Shown in pieces: positions 1-7,359 of a stretch of DNA of 8,494 nt (positions are counted from its first letter, which is position 1; the number at the start of each line of letters is the position of its first letter). The notes under the pieces were generated by a model. That model saw only the letters and a program-made list of their open reading frames with translations, was not told the DNA's origin and did no database searches. The position numbers and the translations under genes were made by a program. The DNA comes from Cypionkella sp. (GTDB taxonomy: Bacteria; Pseudomonadota; Alphaproteobacteria; Rhodobacterales; Rhodobacteraceae). Location of the stretch: positions 1-8,494 of the forward strand of contig JAGPBG010000079.1 of assembly GCA_018063485.1 (NCBI GenBank), in the 5' to 3' direction.

Positions 1-131
1 GGGTGCAATTCCCCACCGGCGGTATAGCCCGCGAGCGCCTTACGTTGCCCTTCGGGATGCGCAGGGGTCAGCAGATCCGGTGTAACTCCGGGGCCGACGG
101 TATAGTCCGGATATAAGAGAATGGCACCAAC
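1..131 (+). promoter_or_regulatory. FMN riboswitch (RFN element) aptamer, 5' end cut by the window
   Basis: Conserved RFN blocks are present in order: CCACCGGCGGT at 13-23, GCCCGCGAGC at 27-36, CAGATCCGGTG at 72-82, GCCGACGG at 93-100, then a TAGTCCGGAT block and AAGAGAA up to about 121. Between the second and third blocks lies the variable stem. The window opens inside the aptamer, so the 5' strand of the closing helix and the promoter lie upstream. The element binds flavin mononucleotide in the nascent RNA and normally lowers expression of flavin synthesis or uptake genes when FMN is plentiful. The gene that follows is a riboflavin transporter, which fits. Recognition is by conserved sequence; I did not fold it computationally. 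Confidence 0.95.
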
Positions 132-180
132 CCGGTCTTGGCCGGTTCTGGCCCATGTGGCCGGGACAGGCCCATGCCGG

Positions 181-222
181 AGGGCGGCTTTCACCCTGAT
201 TGATGTGAGGTCGTGAAAGGAG
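181..222 (+). promoter_or_regulatory. Putative riboswitch expression platform: hairpin that hides the ribN Shine-Dalgarno
   Basis: CTTTCAC at 188-194 is the exact reverse complement of GTGAAAG at 213-219, which overlaps the ribN ribosome binding site GAAAGGAG (215-222). The loop would be 18 nt. A competing short pairing, AGGG (181-184) with CCCT (194-197), shares bases with the first arm and could act as an anti-sequestor. No U-tract follows any hairpin between the aptamer and the start codon, so translational rather than transcriptional control is more likely. Translational platforms are common for RFN elements in Gram-negative bacteria. The pairing is seen in the sequence; the switching is inferred. 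Confidence 0.55.
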
Positions 223-228
223 CCAAAC

Positions 229-1128
229 ATGAATCAGCCCACACCACTTTTCCCCCTGCGCGGCGCGCTTTATATGGTGCTGGCTGGAATGGCCTTTGCG
301 GCCGCCAATGCCATCACCTGGACCGTCACCTATAAACTGGGATTCAAGGCCCAATCGGATGCCTTCTGGCAGTATTCGATTGCTCTCATCTTCGCCCTCC
401 CCTTCCTGTGGCAACAAGGCGTTGCCGGGTTGCGCACCCGACACCCTTTTCTGCACCTTCTGCGCGTGATCCTGTCAGCCCTTGGCGTGCAGGCTTTCGT
501 GATGGCCTTCGCCAGCGGCCTGCCCACCTGGCAAGTCGTCGCCCTCGTCATGACCTCACCGTTTTTTGTCCTGATTGGCGCGGTGCTGTTTCTGCGCGAA
601 ACCGTGTCCGCCAACCGCTGGATCGCCGCATCAATCGGCTTTGCGGGCGCGATGGTGCTGCTGAAACCTTGGGAGGCGGGCTTTCCCCTGACCACTCTTT
701 ACCCACTTGCCGCCGCAATCTGTTGGGGCGCGGCCTCACTGATCACCAAGCGCCTGACGCGTGAGGAACCCCAGACCGCGATCACCATGTGGCTTTTGGT
801 GCTGCTTACCCCGATCAATGCCGGCCTCTCGCTGCACGCCGGGTTCGAACTCCCCACCTGGGCAATGCTGTGGCTGCTGCTCGCCGGTGGTGCCTTGATG
901 TTTGCCGCACAGCATCTGATGACGCTGTCCTATGCCAATGCCGATGCCGCCTTCGTGCAGCCCTTCGACGATCTGAAACTGCTCTCGAACATCTTCGTCT
1001 CCTGGCTGGTGTTCGGCGATATCCCCAGCGGCACCTATTGGCTGGGCATCGCGCTGATCCTTGCAGGCTCGGCCTATCTCTTGTGGTCCGAAGGTCAGCA
1101 GCGACAAATCGTACCGCAAACCGCCTGA
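229..1128 (+). CDS. ribN: Riboflavin transporter RibN, EamA/DMT family
   Basis: This 299-residue, very hydrophobic protein has the look of the drug/metabolite transporter superfamily. It has two EamA-type repeats, about residues 12-145 and 150-285, giving roughly ten membrane helices and no extracytoplasmic domain. The repeat ends are typical, with residues FLRETVSANRWIAASIGFAG in the first half and FGDIPSGTYWLGIALILAG in the second. RibN proteins of alphaproteobacteria import riboflavin and lie behind FMN riboswitches, and the aptamer just upstream is the main reason for this specific call. Without it the protein would be only a generic EamA transporter. The ATG at 229 follows AGGAG with 6 bases spacing. 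It is the first gene of a probable operon with the Nudix and Gre-like genes (41-base gap to the next start). Expression should fall when FMN is high. Confidence 0.88.
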   Translation: MNQPTPLFPLRGALYMVLAGMAFAAANAITWTVTYKLGFKAQSDAFWQYSIALIFALPFLWQQGVAGLRTRHPFLHLLRVILSALGVQAFVMAFASGLPTWQVVALVMTSPFFVLIGAVLFLRETVSANRWIAASIGFAGAMVLLKPWEAGFPLTTLYPLAAAICWGAASLITKRLTREEPQTAITMWLLVLLTPINAGLSLHAGFELPTWAMLWLLLAGGALMFAAQHLMTLSYANADAAFVQPFDDLKLLSNIFVSWLVFGDIPSGTYWLGIALILAGSAYLLWSEGQQRQIVPQTA

Positions 1129-1146
1129 AACCGCTTGACCATTGCC

Positions 1147-1166
1147 GGCAGGCACCCCAGCCTGCC
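1147..1166 (+). other. Hairpin directly before the Nudix start codon
   Basis: GGCAGGC (1147-1153) and GCCTGCC (1160-1166) form a perfect 7-bp GC-rich stem with a 6-nt loop. It ends 3 bases before the ATG at 1170 and occupies the place where a Shine-Dalgarno would be. No T-run follows, so it is not a standard intrinsic terminator. It may limit translation of the downstream gene or protect the upstream ribN message from 3' decay. The stem is seen directly; its role is inferred. Confidence 0.5.
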
Positions 1167-1169
1167 CGC

Positions 1170-1628
1170 ATGTCGAAACACCCCAGCCCCCGCGTGGCCA
1201 CCCGCGCCCTGATCTTGCACGACAACCGGCTGCTGCTGGTCAATGCCTTTCCGGGCACGCGCTCTGATCTGTGGTGCGCGCCCGGTGGCGGGGCCAAACC
1301 CGGCCAATCCCTGCCCGACAACCTGGCCCGCGAAGTGATGGAGGAAACCGGCCTCACCGTCATCGTCGGCGCGCCAGCCCTGATCAACGAGTTCCACGAT
1401 CCGGCCTCGGGCTTTCATCAGGTCGATATCTTCTTTCGCTGCACCATCACCGCTGGCATCCTGTCGGATACCTGGCGCGACCCCGAAGGCGTGGTGAACC
1501 GCCGCAAATTCTTTGCCCGCTCCGATCTCGACCTTGGCCGCATCCGCTTCAAACCCGATAGCCTTGCCGCCGCCGCATGGGACCAAGACGCGCTGCTCTA
1601 TGATCCGCTGGAGCGCCTGGTCAGATGA
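1170..1628 (+). CDS. Nudix hydrolase, substrate unknown
   Basis: This 152-residue single-domain protein belongs to the Nudix family, which hydrolyses nucleoside diphosphates linked to another moiety, using divalent metal. The Nudix box spans residues 40-62: Gly40, Arg54-Glu55, Glu58-Glu59 and Gly61-Leu62 are in register with the consensus GX5EX7REUXEEXGU. The first Glu of the consensus is Gln46 here. The metal-binding REUXEE core is intact, so activity is expected. The reading frame stays open far upstream into ribN, but the ATG at 1170 gives the natural N-terminus, with the first beta strand at about residues 9-25. There is no recognisable Shine-Dalgarno; a hairpin sits there instead. The stop overlaps the next gene by 4 bases (ATGA). 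Placement behind an FMN riboswitch and ribN makes a flavin nucleotide a possible substrate, but nothing in the protein shows this. Confidence 0.85.
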   Translation: MSKHPSPRVATRALILHDNRLLLVNAFPGTRSDLWCAPGGGAKPGQSLPDNLAREVMEETGLTVIVGAPALINEFHDPASGFHQVDIFFRCTITAGILSDTWRDPEGVVNRRKFFARSDLDLGRIRFKPDSLAAAAWDQDALLYDPLERLVR

Positions 1629-2116
1629 GTCGCGCTTTTGTCAAGGAAGGCGACGGCGCACTCGATCCCTTGCCCGACCTGCCGCTTTCGCCCCATCCCA
1701 ACTACGTCACTCCGCGCGGGTTGGCCGCCCTGCAAATGCGCCTCTCGGAATTGCAAACCACCCTGCAATCCTTGCGCGCGCGCCCCGACCGCCTTGACAA
1801 ACTCCCCGAAGCCGCAACCGAACGCGACATCCGCCATACCGAGGCCCGCCTGCGCTCGGCCCTCGTAATTGATCCCAAAATGCAGCCGCTCACCACCGTC
1901 GCCTTCGGTCTGCTCATCACCGTGGCAAACGAGACCGGCGCCGAAATCCAATACGAGATCACCGGCGAGGACGAGGCCGACGCCGCAAATAACCGCATCA
2001 CCGCCCATTCCCCCCTCGCCCGCGCCCTGATCGGGGCCGAGGTCGGCGATCAAGTGATCTGGCACAAACCCTCGGGCAGCCAAACGCTCGATATCATCGC
2101 CATCTCCCACCCCTGA
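1625..2116 (+). CDS. GreA/GreB-family RNA polymerase-binding factor with a short coiled coil
   Basis: This 163-residue protein has the Gre layout. An N-terminal extension (1-28) is followed by a predicted antiparallel coiled coil (about 30-82) and an FKBP-like C-terminal domain (about 88-160) with the family signatures GEDEAD at 114-119 and SPLARALIG at 129-137. Gre factors enter the RNA polymerase secondary channel and stimulate cleavage of backtracked RNA through acidic residues at the coiled-coil tip. Here the coiled-coil segment is about 15 residues shorter than in E. coli GreA (compared from memory), and no GD-x-x-EN-like acidic tip is visible; the turn region is around residues 52-64. 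The opening MSRAFVKE and HPNYVTP at 24-30 are typical of a GreB-like subfamily that is widespread but, as far as I know, poorly characterised. The start overlaps the Nudix stop by 4 bases, with GGAG at 1610-1613, so translational coupling is likely. It is not the main GreA. Confidence 0.85.
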   Translation: MSRAFVKEGDGALDPLPDLPLSPHPNYVTPRGLAALQMRLSELQTTLQSLRARPDRLDKLPEAATERDIRHTEARLRSALVIDPKMQPLTTVAFGLLITVANETGAEIQYEITGEDEADAANNRITAHSPLARALIGAEVGDQVIWHKPSGSQTLDIIAISHP

Positions 2117-2140
2117 CCCAACCCGTCCAGCAAGGGCACC

Positions 2141-2157
2141 GCCTTGCAAAGCAAGGC
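2141..2157 (+). terminator. Hairpin after the Gre-like gene, possible terminator or 3' end stabiliser
   Basis: GCCTTGC (2141-2147) pairs perfectly with GCAAGGC (2151-2157) around an AAA loop, 25 bases after the Gre-like stop codon. No T-run follows, so it is not a classical intrinsic terminator. It could mark the 3' end of the ribN-Nudix-Gre transcript or assist Rho-dependent termination. A second small stem, GCGGC/GCCGC, lies at 2182-2194. Confidence 0.4.
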
Positions 2158-2213
2158 CCGCGCGTCAGCGCTCACAGGCTTGCGGCGCAGCCGCGCAATC
2201 AGATCACGCCCCG

Positions 2214-2248
2214 CAAAGCAAAAGGGCGCAGCATATGCTGCGCCCTTT
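2214..2248 (-). terminator. groEL intrinsic terminator built on a perfect 28-bp palindrome
   Basis: Positions 2221-2248 form a perfect inverted repeat with 14-base arms: AAAGGGCGCAG, then the central CATATG, then the complementary arm. On the minus strand the hairpin lies 25 bases past the groEL stop and runs into CTTTTGCTTTG, a T-rich tail suitable for intrinsic termination. On the plus strand the tail is poor (CCAAAG), so it would be weaker for transcripts coming from the Gre-like gene. In practice it separates two convergent operons. Confidence 0.75.
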
Positions 2249-2272
2249 CCAAAGATACGCGAGAGCGGCAGA

Positions 2273-3946
<1,674 letters not shown>

Positions 3947-3961
3947 TTAATTGGAAAGCAT

Positions 3962-3984
3962 CAGGGCAAGGCGCAATCGCCCTG
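3962..3984 (-). other. Hairpin between groES and groEL
   Basis: CAGGGC (3962-3967) pairs with GCCCTG (3979-3984) across 11 bases, and a smaller alternative, GGCG/CGCC, lies inside it. It is in the 75-base gap of the groESL message, upstream of the groEL ribosome binding site. In Agrobacterium tumefaciens the groESL transcript is reported to be cleaved between the two genes near a stem-loop, so this may be an equivalent processing site. That role is an inference here. Confidence 0.4.
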
Positions 3985-3997
3985 CGACCCGTCGTCC

Positions 3998-4285
3998 TCA
4001 GGAAATGATCCCGAGGATATCGCTTTCTTTCATGATCAGCAGATCTTCGTTGTCCAGTTTCACTTCGGTGCCCGACCATTTGCCGAACAGAACGCGGTCG
4101 CCCTTTTTGACCGAAGGAGCAATCAGCTCGCCCGAATCCTTGCGCGCGCCGGGGCCTACGGAAACAACTTCGCCCTCAGCAGGCTTTTCTTTTGCCGAAT
4201 CCGGAATGATCAGGCCGCCCTTGGTCTTGTCATCGCCTTCGATGCGGCGAACCAGAACACGGTCTTGAAGTGGTGCGAATGCCAT
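3998..4285 (-). CDS. groES: Co-chaperonin GroES (Hsp10)
   Basis: This 95-residue protein is the heptameric lid of the GroEL chamber. It begins [16 protein letters not shown], then has a mobile loop (about residues 16-35, with the hydrophobic GGLIIP contact), the conserved [10 protein letters not shown] strand, and the C-terminal [18 protein letters not shown] and [13 protein letters not shown] segments. The open frame extends 15 codons upstream to 4330, but the real start is the ATG at 4285. That start gives the normal family length and N-terminus and has AAGGGAG (complement of 4295-4301) 9 bases upstream. The longer form would begin inside the CIRCE operator. It is first in the groES-groEL operon. 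Confidence 0.98.
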   Translation of the reverse strand: MAFAPLQDRVLVRRIEGDDKTKGGLIIPDSAKEKPAEGEVVSVGPGARKDSGELIAPSVKKGDRVLFGKWSGTEVKLDNEDLLIMKESDILGIIS

Positions 4286-4323
4286 CTGGGTGTACTCCCT
4301 TGAGTTTCCAGGTTTGAATAAGA

Positions 4324-4350
4324 TTAGCACTCAGCTTGCCCGAGTGCTAA
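4324..4350 (-). promoter_or_regulatory. CIRCE operator (HrcA binding site)
   Basis: TTAGCACTC (4324-4332) and GAGTGCTAA (4342-4350) form a perfect inverted repeat separated by 9 bases, exactly the CIRCE consensus. HrcA binds it and represses chaperonin genes until heat shock titrates GroEL away. It begins within about two bases of the predicted groESL transcription start, so bound HrcA would block initiation. In the RNA it would also form a stem in the groES leader. Confidence 0.98.
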
Positions 4351-4358
4351 CGGAGCTT

Positions 4359-4387
4359 GAATTAGGCGCTCTGGCCAGTTCTGTCAA
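4359..4387 (-). promoter_or_regulatory. groESL vegetative promoter
   Basis: Reading the minus strand, TTGACA (complement of 4382-4387) is followed after exactly 17 bases by TAATTC (complement of 4359-4364). The -35 is a perfect consensus match. The predicted start site is near 4352, next to the CIRCE repeat, giving a leader of about 67 nt to the groES ATG. The arrangement of housekeeping promoter plus CIRCE is typical of alphaproteobacterial groESL operons. I did not see a clear sigma-32 promoter. Confidence 0.8.
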
Positions 4388-4489
4388 CACCGGCCTTGGG
4401 GAAAATCTTTGCCACATCCCTCTTGTTTCACCTTGGCCTCGCGCCCATGAAATGTAACCTTCCCCGCACCCCGAGGAGCAAAGACCCGA

Positions 4490-5482
4490 ATGCGCCGCCT
4501 GAAATTCACCCTGTTTGCGCTGATGCTGCTGACGCAGCCCTTGGCCGCGCAATGTATCGGTGAAAATCTGATCGCAGCCCTGCCCGCAGCCGAGCAAGAC
4601 GCTCTGCGCGCGGCAGCCGAATCGGTTCCCCATGCCAATGGCAATTACTGGCGCGCCACCCGTGGCGATGAGGTGATCCATCTGATCGGCACCTATCATT
4701 TCGACGATCCGCGCCACGACGCCACCCTTGCAACCCTGCAACCGGTTCTGAAAGCCGCCAAGTCACTTCTGGTCGAGGCTGGCCCCGAGGAAGAGGCGGC
4801 GATCAAATCCCGACTCGCCGCCGAGCCCGACCTGATGATCAACACTACCGGCCCCACCCTGCCCGAGATGCTGAGCCCGCAAGATTGGGCGCTGCTGTCA
4901 GCGGCGCTGCGTGCGCGCGGCATCCCGCCCTTCATGGCCGCGAAATTCCGGCCCTGGTATATTTCGGTGCTGCTGGCGGTGCCGCCATGCGACATGGCTC
5001 GGGCCGAAAATACCAAGGGGCTGGACAAGCTCTTGATCGAGGACGCCACCTACGACGGACTGCCGGTCCACGCGCTTGAGCCCTATGACACGGTGTTTCA
5101 GATCTTCGATCAAATGAGCCCAGAGGATCAGATGGCCATGGTCACCTCGGCTCTCGCGACCGAATCGCGATCGGCCGATTTCGCCATCACCCTTGCCGAC
5201 AGCTATTTCGCCGAAGAGGGCCGCTTGATCTGGGAGTTCATGCGCTATGAAACCCTGAAATTGCCCGGATACACGGTCGAACGCACCGATGCCGAACTGG
5301 CCACCATGGAACAGGCGATGATGACCAGCCGAAACCGCAAATGGATTCCGGTGATCGAAGAGGCCGCCACCCATGGCCCGGTTCTGGTAGCCTTTGGCGC
5401 GCTGCATTTGTCGGGCGATGCTGGCGTGCTGTCGTTGCTGGAGCGCGAGGGCTTCACTGTCGAACGGCTGGCGCTGCAATGA
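4490..5482 (+). CDS. TraB/GumN family protein, exported
   Basis: This 330-residue protein has an N-terminal signal peptide (Arg-Arg-Leu-Lys, then a hydrophobic core to about residue 18, likely cleaved after Ala-Ala at 19-20). It should therefore act in the periplasm. The position before Cys22 is Gln, which does not fit a lipobox. The mature part matches the TraB/PrgY/GumN family: GTYH at 67-70, Glu96 in a VEAGPE context, NRKW at 282-285 and GALHLSG at 303-309. The two GxxH motifs and the Glu correspond to the putative metal site proposed for the Tiki/TraB clan of metalloproteases. The cellular role of bacterial GumN-like proteins is not well established. The ATG at 4490 has GAGGAG at 4473-4478. 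The gene is divergent from groES and overlaps the MBL-fold gene by 4 bases. Confidence 0.85.
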   Translation: MRRLKFTLFALMLLTQPLAAQCIGENLIAALPAAEQDALRAAAESVPHANGNYWRATRGDEVIHLIGTYHFDDPRHDATLATLQPVLKAAKSLLVEAGPEEEAAIKSRLAAEPDLMINTTGPTLPEMLSPQDWALLSAALRARGIPPFMAAKFRPWYISVLLAVPPCDMARAENTKGLDKLLIEDATYDGLPVHALEPYDTVFQIFDQMSPEDQMAMVTSALATESRSADFAITLADSYFAEEGRLIWEFMRYETLKLPGYTVERTDAELATMEQAMMTSRNRKWIPVIEEAATHGPVLVAFGALHLSGDAGVLSLLEREGFTVERLALQ

Positions 5483-6246
5483 TCTTGCCCGGTCATCGCC
5501 CAACCCGCCTTTATCTCCTCGATCTGGGGGATTTCAACGTCGGCCCCGGCAAGCGTCTGATCGGCATCCCCGGTTTTGTGATCCAGACCGAAACCAGCAA
5601 TGGCACCCCCGGTGCCAATATCCTCGTCGATACCGGCTTTGATGCGGGCTACGCCAGCGATTACGCCGCCCTTGACGCCCGCGACGGCCTCTCGGGTTTT
5701 GGCCGGTTGGAAAACTACACTGCCCGTCAAACCCTCACCGGGCAACTGGCACTGCTGGGCCTGAAACCCGCCGAGATCACCCATCTGATCCTGACCCACG
5801 GCCATATCGACCATGTCGGCGGCCTGCCCTTGTTCACCCATTGCCCGATCATCCTGACCCAGATCGAACGCGCTGAACCCCGCCCGGTCTATTGGAGCAA
5901 TGCCCGCCCGCTGGCTTGGCCCGAGACGGAGTACATCCAGATCACCGGCGAAACTGTTCTTTGCCCTGGCCTCACTCTGATCCCCACGCCCGGCCATACA
6001 CCCGGCCACCTGTCGCTGCTGCTCACCCTTCCCACCGGCACTGTGATCCTTGCTGCCGACGCCATCAACCGCGCCTCGGAACCGGCAGAAAACTACGCCG
6101 ACGCGATGGACCCTGCCACTGCCGCCACCTCGGCCAAACGCCTGTTTGATCTGCAACACCTGCACAACGCCACTCTGATTTACGGCCACGACCCCGCCCA
6201 ATGGCGCGATATCCCCAAAGCGCCCGCGCCCTATGGATTCGACTGA
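5479..6246 (+). CDS. MBL-fold metallohydrolase, N-acyl-homoserine-lactonase-like
   Basis: This 255-residue metallo-beta-lactamase-fold enzyme has a complete dinuclear metal site: HGHIDH at 107-112 (His107, His109, Asp111, His112), His173 in TPGHTPGH, Asp194 in AADAINRA and His237 in YGHDPAQW. The N-terminus, with Tyr-Leu-Leu-Asp-Leu-Gly and an ILVDTGFD strand at 48-55, and the C-terminal GHDP-x-x-W are like the AiiA/AttM lactonase branch, so a lactone or ester is a plausible substrate. Glyoxalase II or other MBL hydrolases remain possible. The open frame extends upstream to 5341, but the ATG at 5479 overlaps the TraB-like stop by 4 bases and gives the natural N-terminus. No signal peptide is seen, so the enzyme is probably cytoplasmic, whereas its partner gene encodes an exported protein. 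Confidence 0.85.
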   Translation: MILPGHRPTRLYLLDLGDFNVGPGKRLIGIPGFVIQTETSNGTPGANILVDTGFDAGYASDYAALDARDGLSGFGRLENYTARQTLTGQLALLGLKPAEITHLILTHGHIDHVGGLPLFTHCPIILTQIERAEPRPVYWSNARPLAWPETEYIQITGETVLCPGLTLIPTPGHTPGHLSLLLTLPTGTVILAADAINRASEPAENYADAMDPATAATSAKRLFDLQHLHNATLIYGHDPAQWRDIPKAPAPYGFD

Positions 6247-6285
6247 CGCCGCAACGCAGCAATTCGCCGCAATTGCACCCGCCCC

Positions 6286-6314
6286 GTGACATTGCGGGCC
6301 TGCGCCGCTATAAG
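6286..6314 (+). promoter_or_regulatory. Predicted promoter of the pyrophosphatase gene
   Basis: GTGACA (6286-6291) and TATAAG (6309-6314) are separated by 17 bases. Each matches the sigma-70 consensus at five of six positions. The expected start near 6321 would leave a leader of about 24 nt containing the AAAGG ribosome binding site at 6333-6337. This suggests that ppaC is transcribed independently of the TraB-MBL pair. A 6-bp hairpin, GCAATT/AATTGC (6259-6276), sits just upstream, without a T-run. Confidence 0.5.
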
Positions 6315-6344
6315 CCGCGCAGATTCCCTTCCAAAGGCACTGAC

Positions 6345-7265
6345 ATGACCACGCTCGTTCTCGGCCACAAATCCCCTGATACCGATTCTACCGGCTCGCC
6401 GCTGATCTGGGCCTGGTATCTGTCCGAAGTGAAACACACCCCGGCCAAGGCGGTTCTGTTGGGCGAGCCCAATACCGAAGCTGCCTTCATGCTGAAATAC
6501 TGGGGCCTGACCAAACCCGAGATCATCGCAGATGTCGGCGCTGACGATCATGTTGTCATCGTCGACACCAACAATCCCGCCGAACTGCCGCCCTCGATCA
6601 ACGAGGCAAAGATTCAAGCCATCATAGACCATCACATGCTGGTGGGCGGCCTCAAAACCAAAACGCCCATCGACATCACGATCCGCCCGCTGGCCTGCAC
6701 TGCCACCATCATGCACGACCTGATGGGCACCGACATCAACCGTGCGCCGCGCGAGATCAAGGGCGCAATGCTGACCTGCATCCTGTCCGACACCCTCCAG
6801 TTCCGCTCGCCCACCACCACCCCGCATGACCGTGCGGTGGCCGAGAAACTCGCCGCCGATCTGCGTATCTCGATCCCTGAATTCGCCGCCGAGATGTTCG
6901 CGGCCAAATCCGATGTATCGTCCTTCTCGGATGCCGAACTCTTGCGGATGGATAGCAAGGAATACACCGTCGCAGGCAAAGACCTGCGCGTTTCGGTGCT
7001 GGAAACCACCTCGCCCAAGACCGTGCTGAACCGCAAAGCCGCGCTGATGGCCGCAATGCCCGCCATCGCGCAACAAGACGGTGCCGATCAGGTGCTGCTG
7101 TTCGTCGTCGATATCCTGAACGAAGAGGCCACGCTTCTGGTGCCGAACGATCTGGTCAAGCAGATGGCCGAGGCCTCTTTCAACGTGAGAGTCTCTGGCG
7201 ATACCGTCGTTCTGCCCGGCGTGATGTCGCGCAAGAAACAGATCATCCCGGCGCTGAAACTCTGA
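6345..7265 (+). CDS. ppaC: Manganese-dependent inorganic pyrophosphatase (family II, DHH superfamily)
   Basis: This 306-residue cytoplasmic enzyme hydrolyses pyrophosphate to two phosphates and so pulls biosynthetic reactions forward. All family II metal ligands are visible: His8, Asp12 and Asp14 in GHKSPDTDS, Asp74 in VDTNN, the Asp-His-His at 95-97, and Asp149 in SDTLQFRSPTTT. The C-terminal DHHA2 domain carries the substrate-binding SRKKQ at 295-299. The length is normal, and no CBS or DRTGG regulatory insert is present, so it is the simple form. The frame is open upstream to 6201, but the ATG at 6345 has AAAGG 7 bases before it and gives the conserved N-terminus (LVLGHK). It appears to be a single-gene unit with its own promoter and a strong terminator. 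Confidence 0.97.
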   Translation: MTTLVLGHKSPDTDSTGSPLIWAWYLSEVKHTPAKAVLLGEPNTEAAFMLKYWGLTKPEIIADVGADDHVVIVDTNNPAELPPSINEAKIQAIIDHHMLVGGLKTKTPIDITIRPLACTATIMHDLMGTDINRAPREIKGAMLTCILSDTLQFRSPTTTPHDRAVAEKLAADLRISIPEFAAEMFAAKSDVSSFSDAELLRMDSKEYTVAGKDLRVSVLETTSPKTVLNRKAALMAAMPAIAQQDGADQVLLFVVDILNEEATLLVPNDLVKQMAEASFNVRVSGDTVVLPGVMSRKKQIIPALKL

Positions 7266-7286
7266 TTTCACCCCGCTGAATTGCAC

Positions 7287-7319
7287 AGGGCCGGGGCAAT
7301 CCCCGGCCCTTTAGCTTTG
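7287..7319 (+). terminator. Intrinsic terminator after ppaC
   Basis: AGGGCCGGGG (7287-7296) and CCCCGGCCCT (7301-7310) form a perfect 10-bp GC-rich stem with a CAAT loop, followed by TTAGCTTT. It begins 21 bases after the ppaC stop. This is the clearest Rho-independent terminator on the plus strand in the window and separates ppaC from the HAD gene. Confidence 0.9.
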
Positions 7320-7359
7320 CATGAAGCCGCGCTACAACAGGCGCAACGAAAGGCCCCAA

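Noticed and set aside
4286..4330. A 15-codon N-terminal extension of GroES
   Set aside because: It would start inside the CIRCE operator, lacks a ribosome binding site and is not part of the GroES family; the ATG at 4285 has a good Shine-Dalgarno.
5245..6201. A 318-codon minus-strand frame opposite the MBL-fold gene
   Set aside because: It spans the junction of two well-supported plus-strand genes and shows no recognisable domain. It is best explained by GC-rich codon bias.
6231..7286. A 351-codon open frame on the minus strand opposite ppaC
   Set aside because: It mirrors a fully convincing pyrophosphatase gene, has low-complexity Gly/Arg/His-rich composition without family motifs, and would start inside the ppaC terminator region.
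7321..7359. A 13-codon N-terminal extension of the HAD protein
   Set aside because: The upstream ATG abuts the ppaC terminator tail and has no ribosome binding site, whereas GAAAGG correctly precedes the ATG at 7360.
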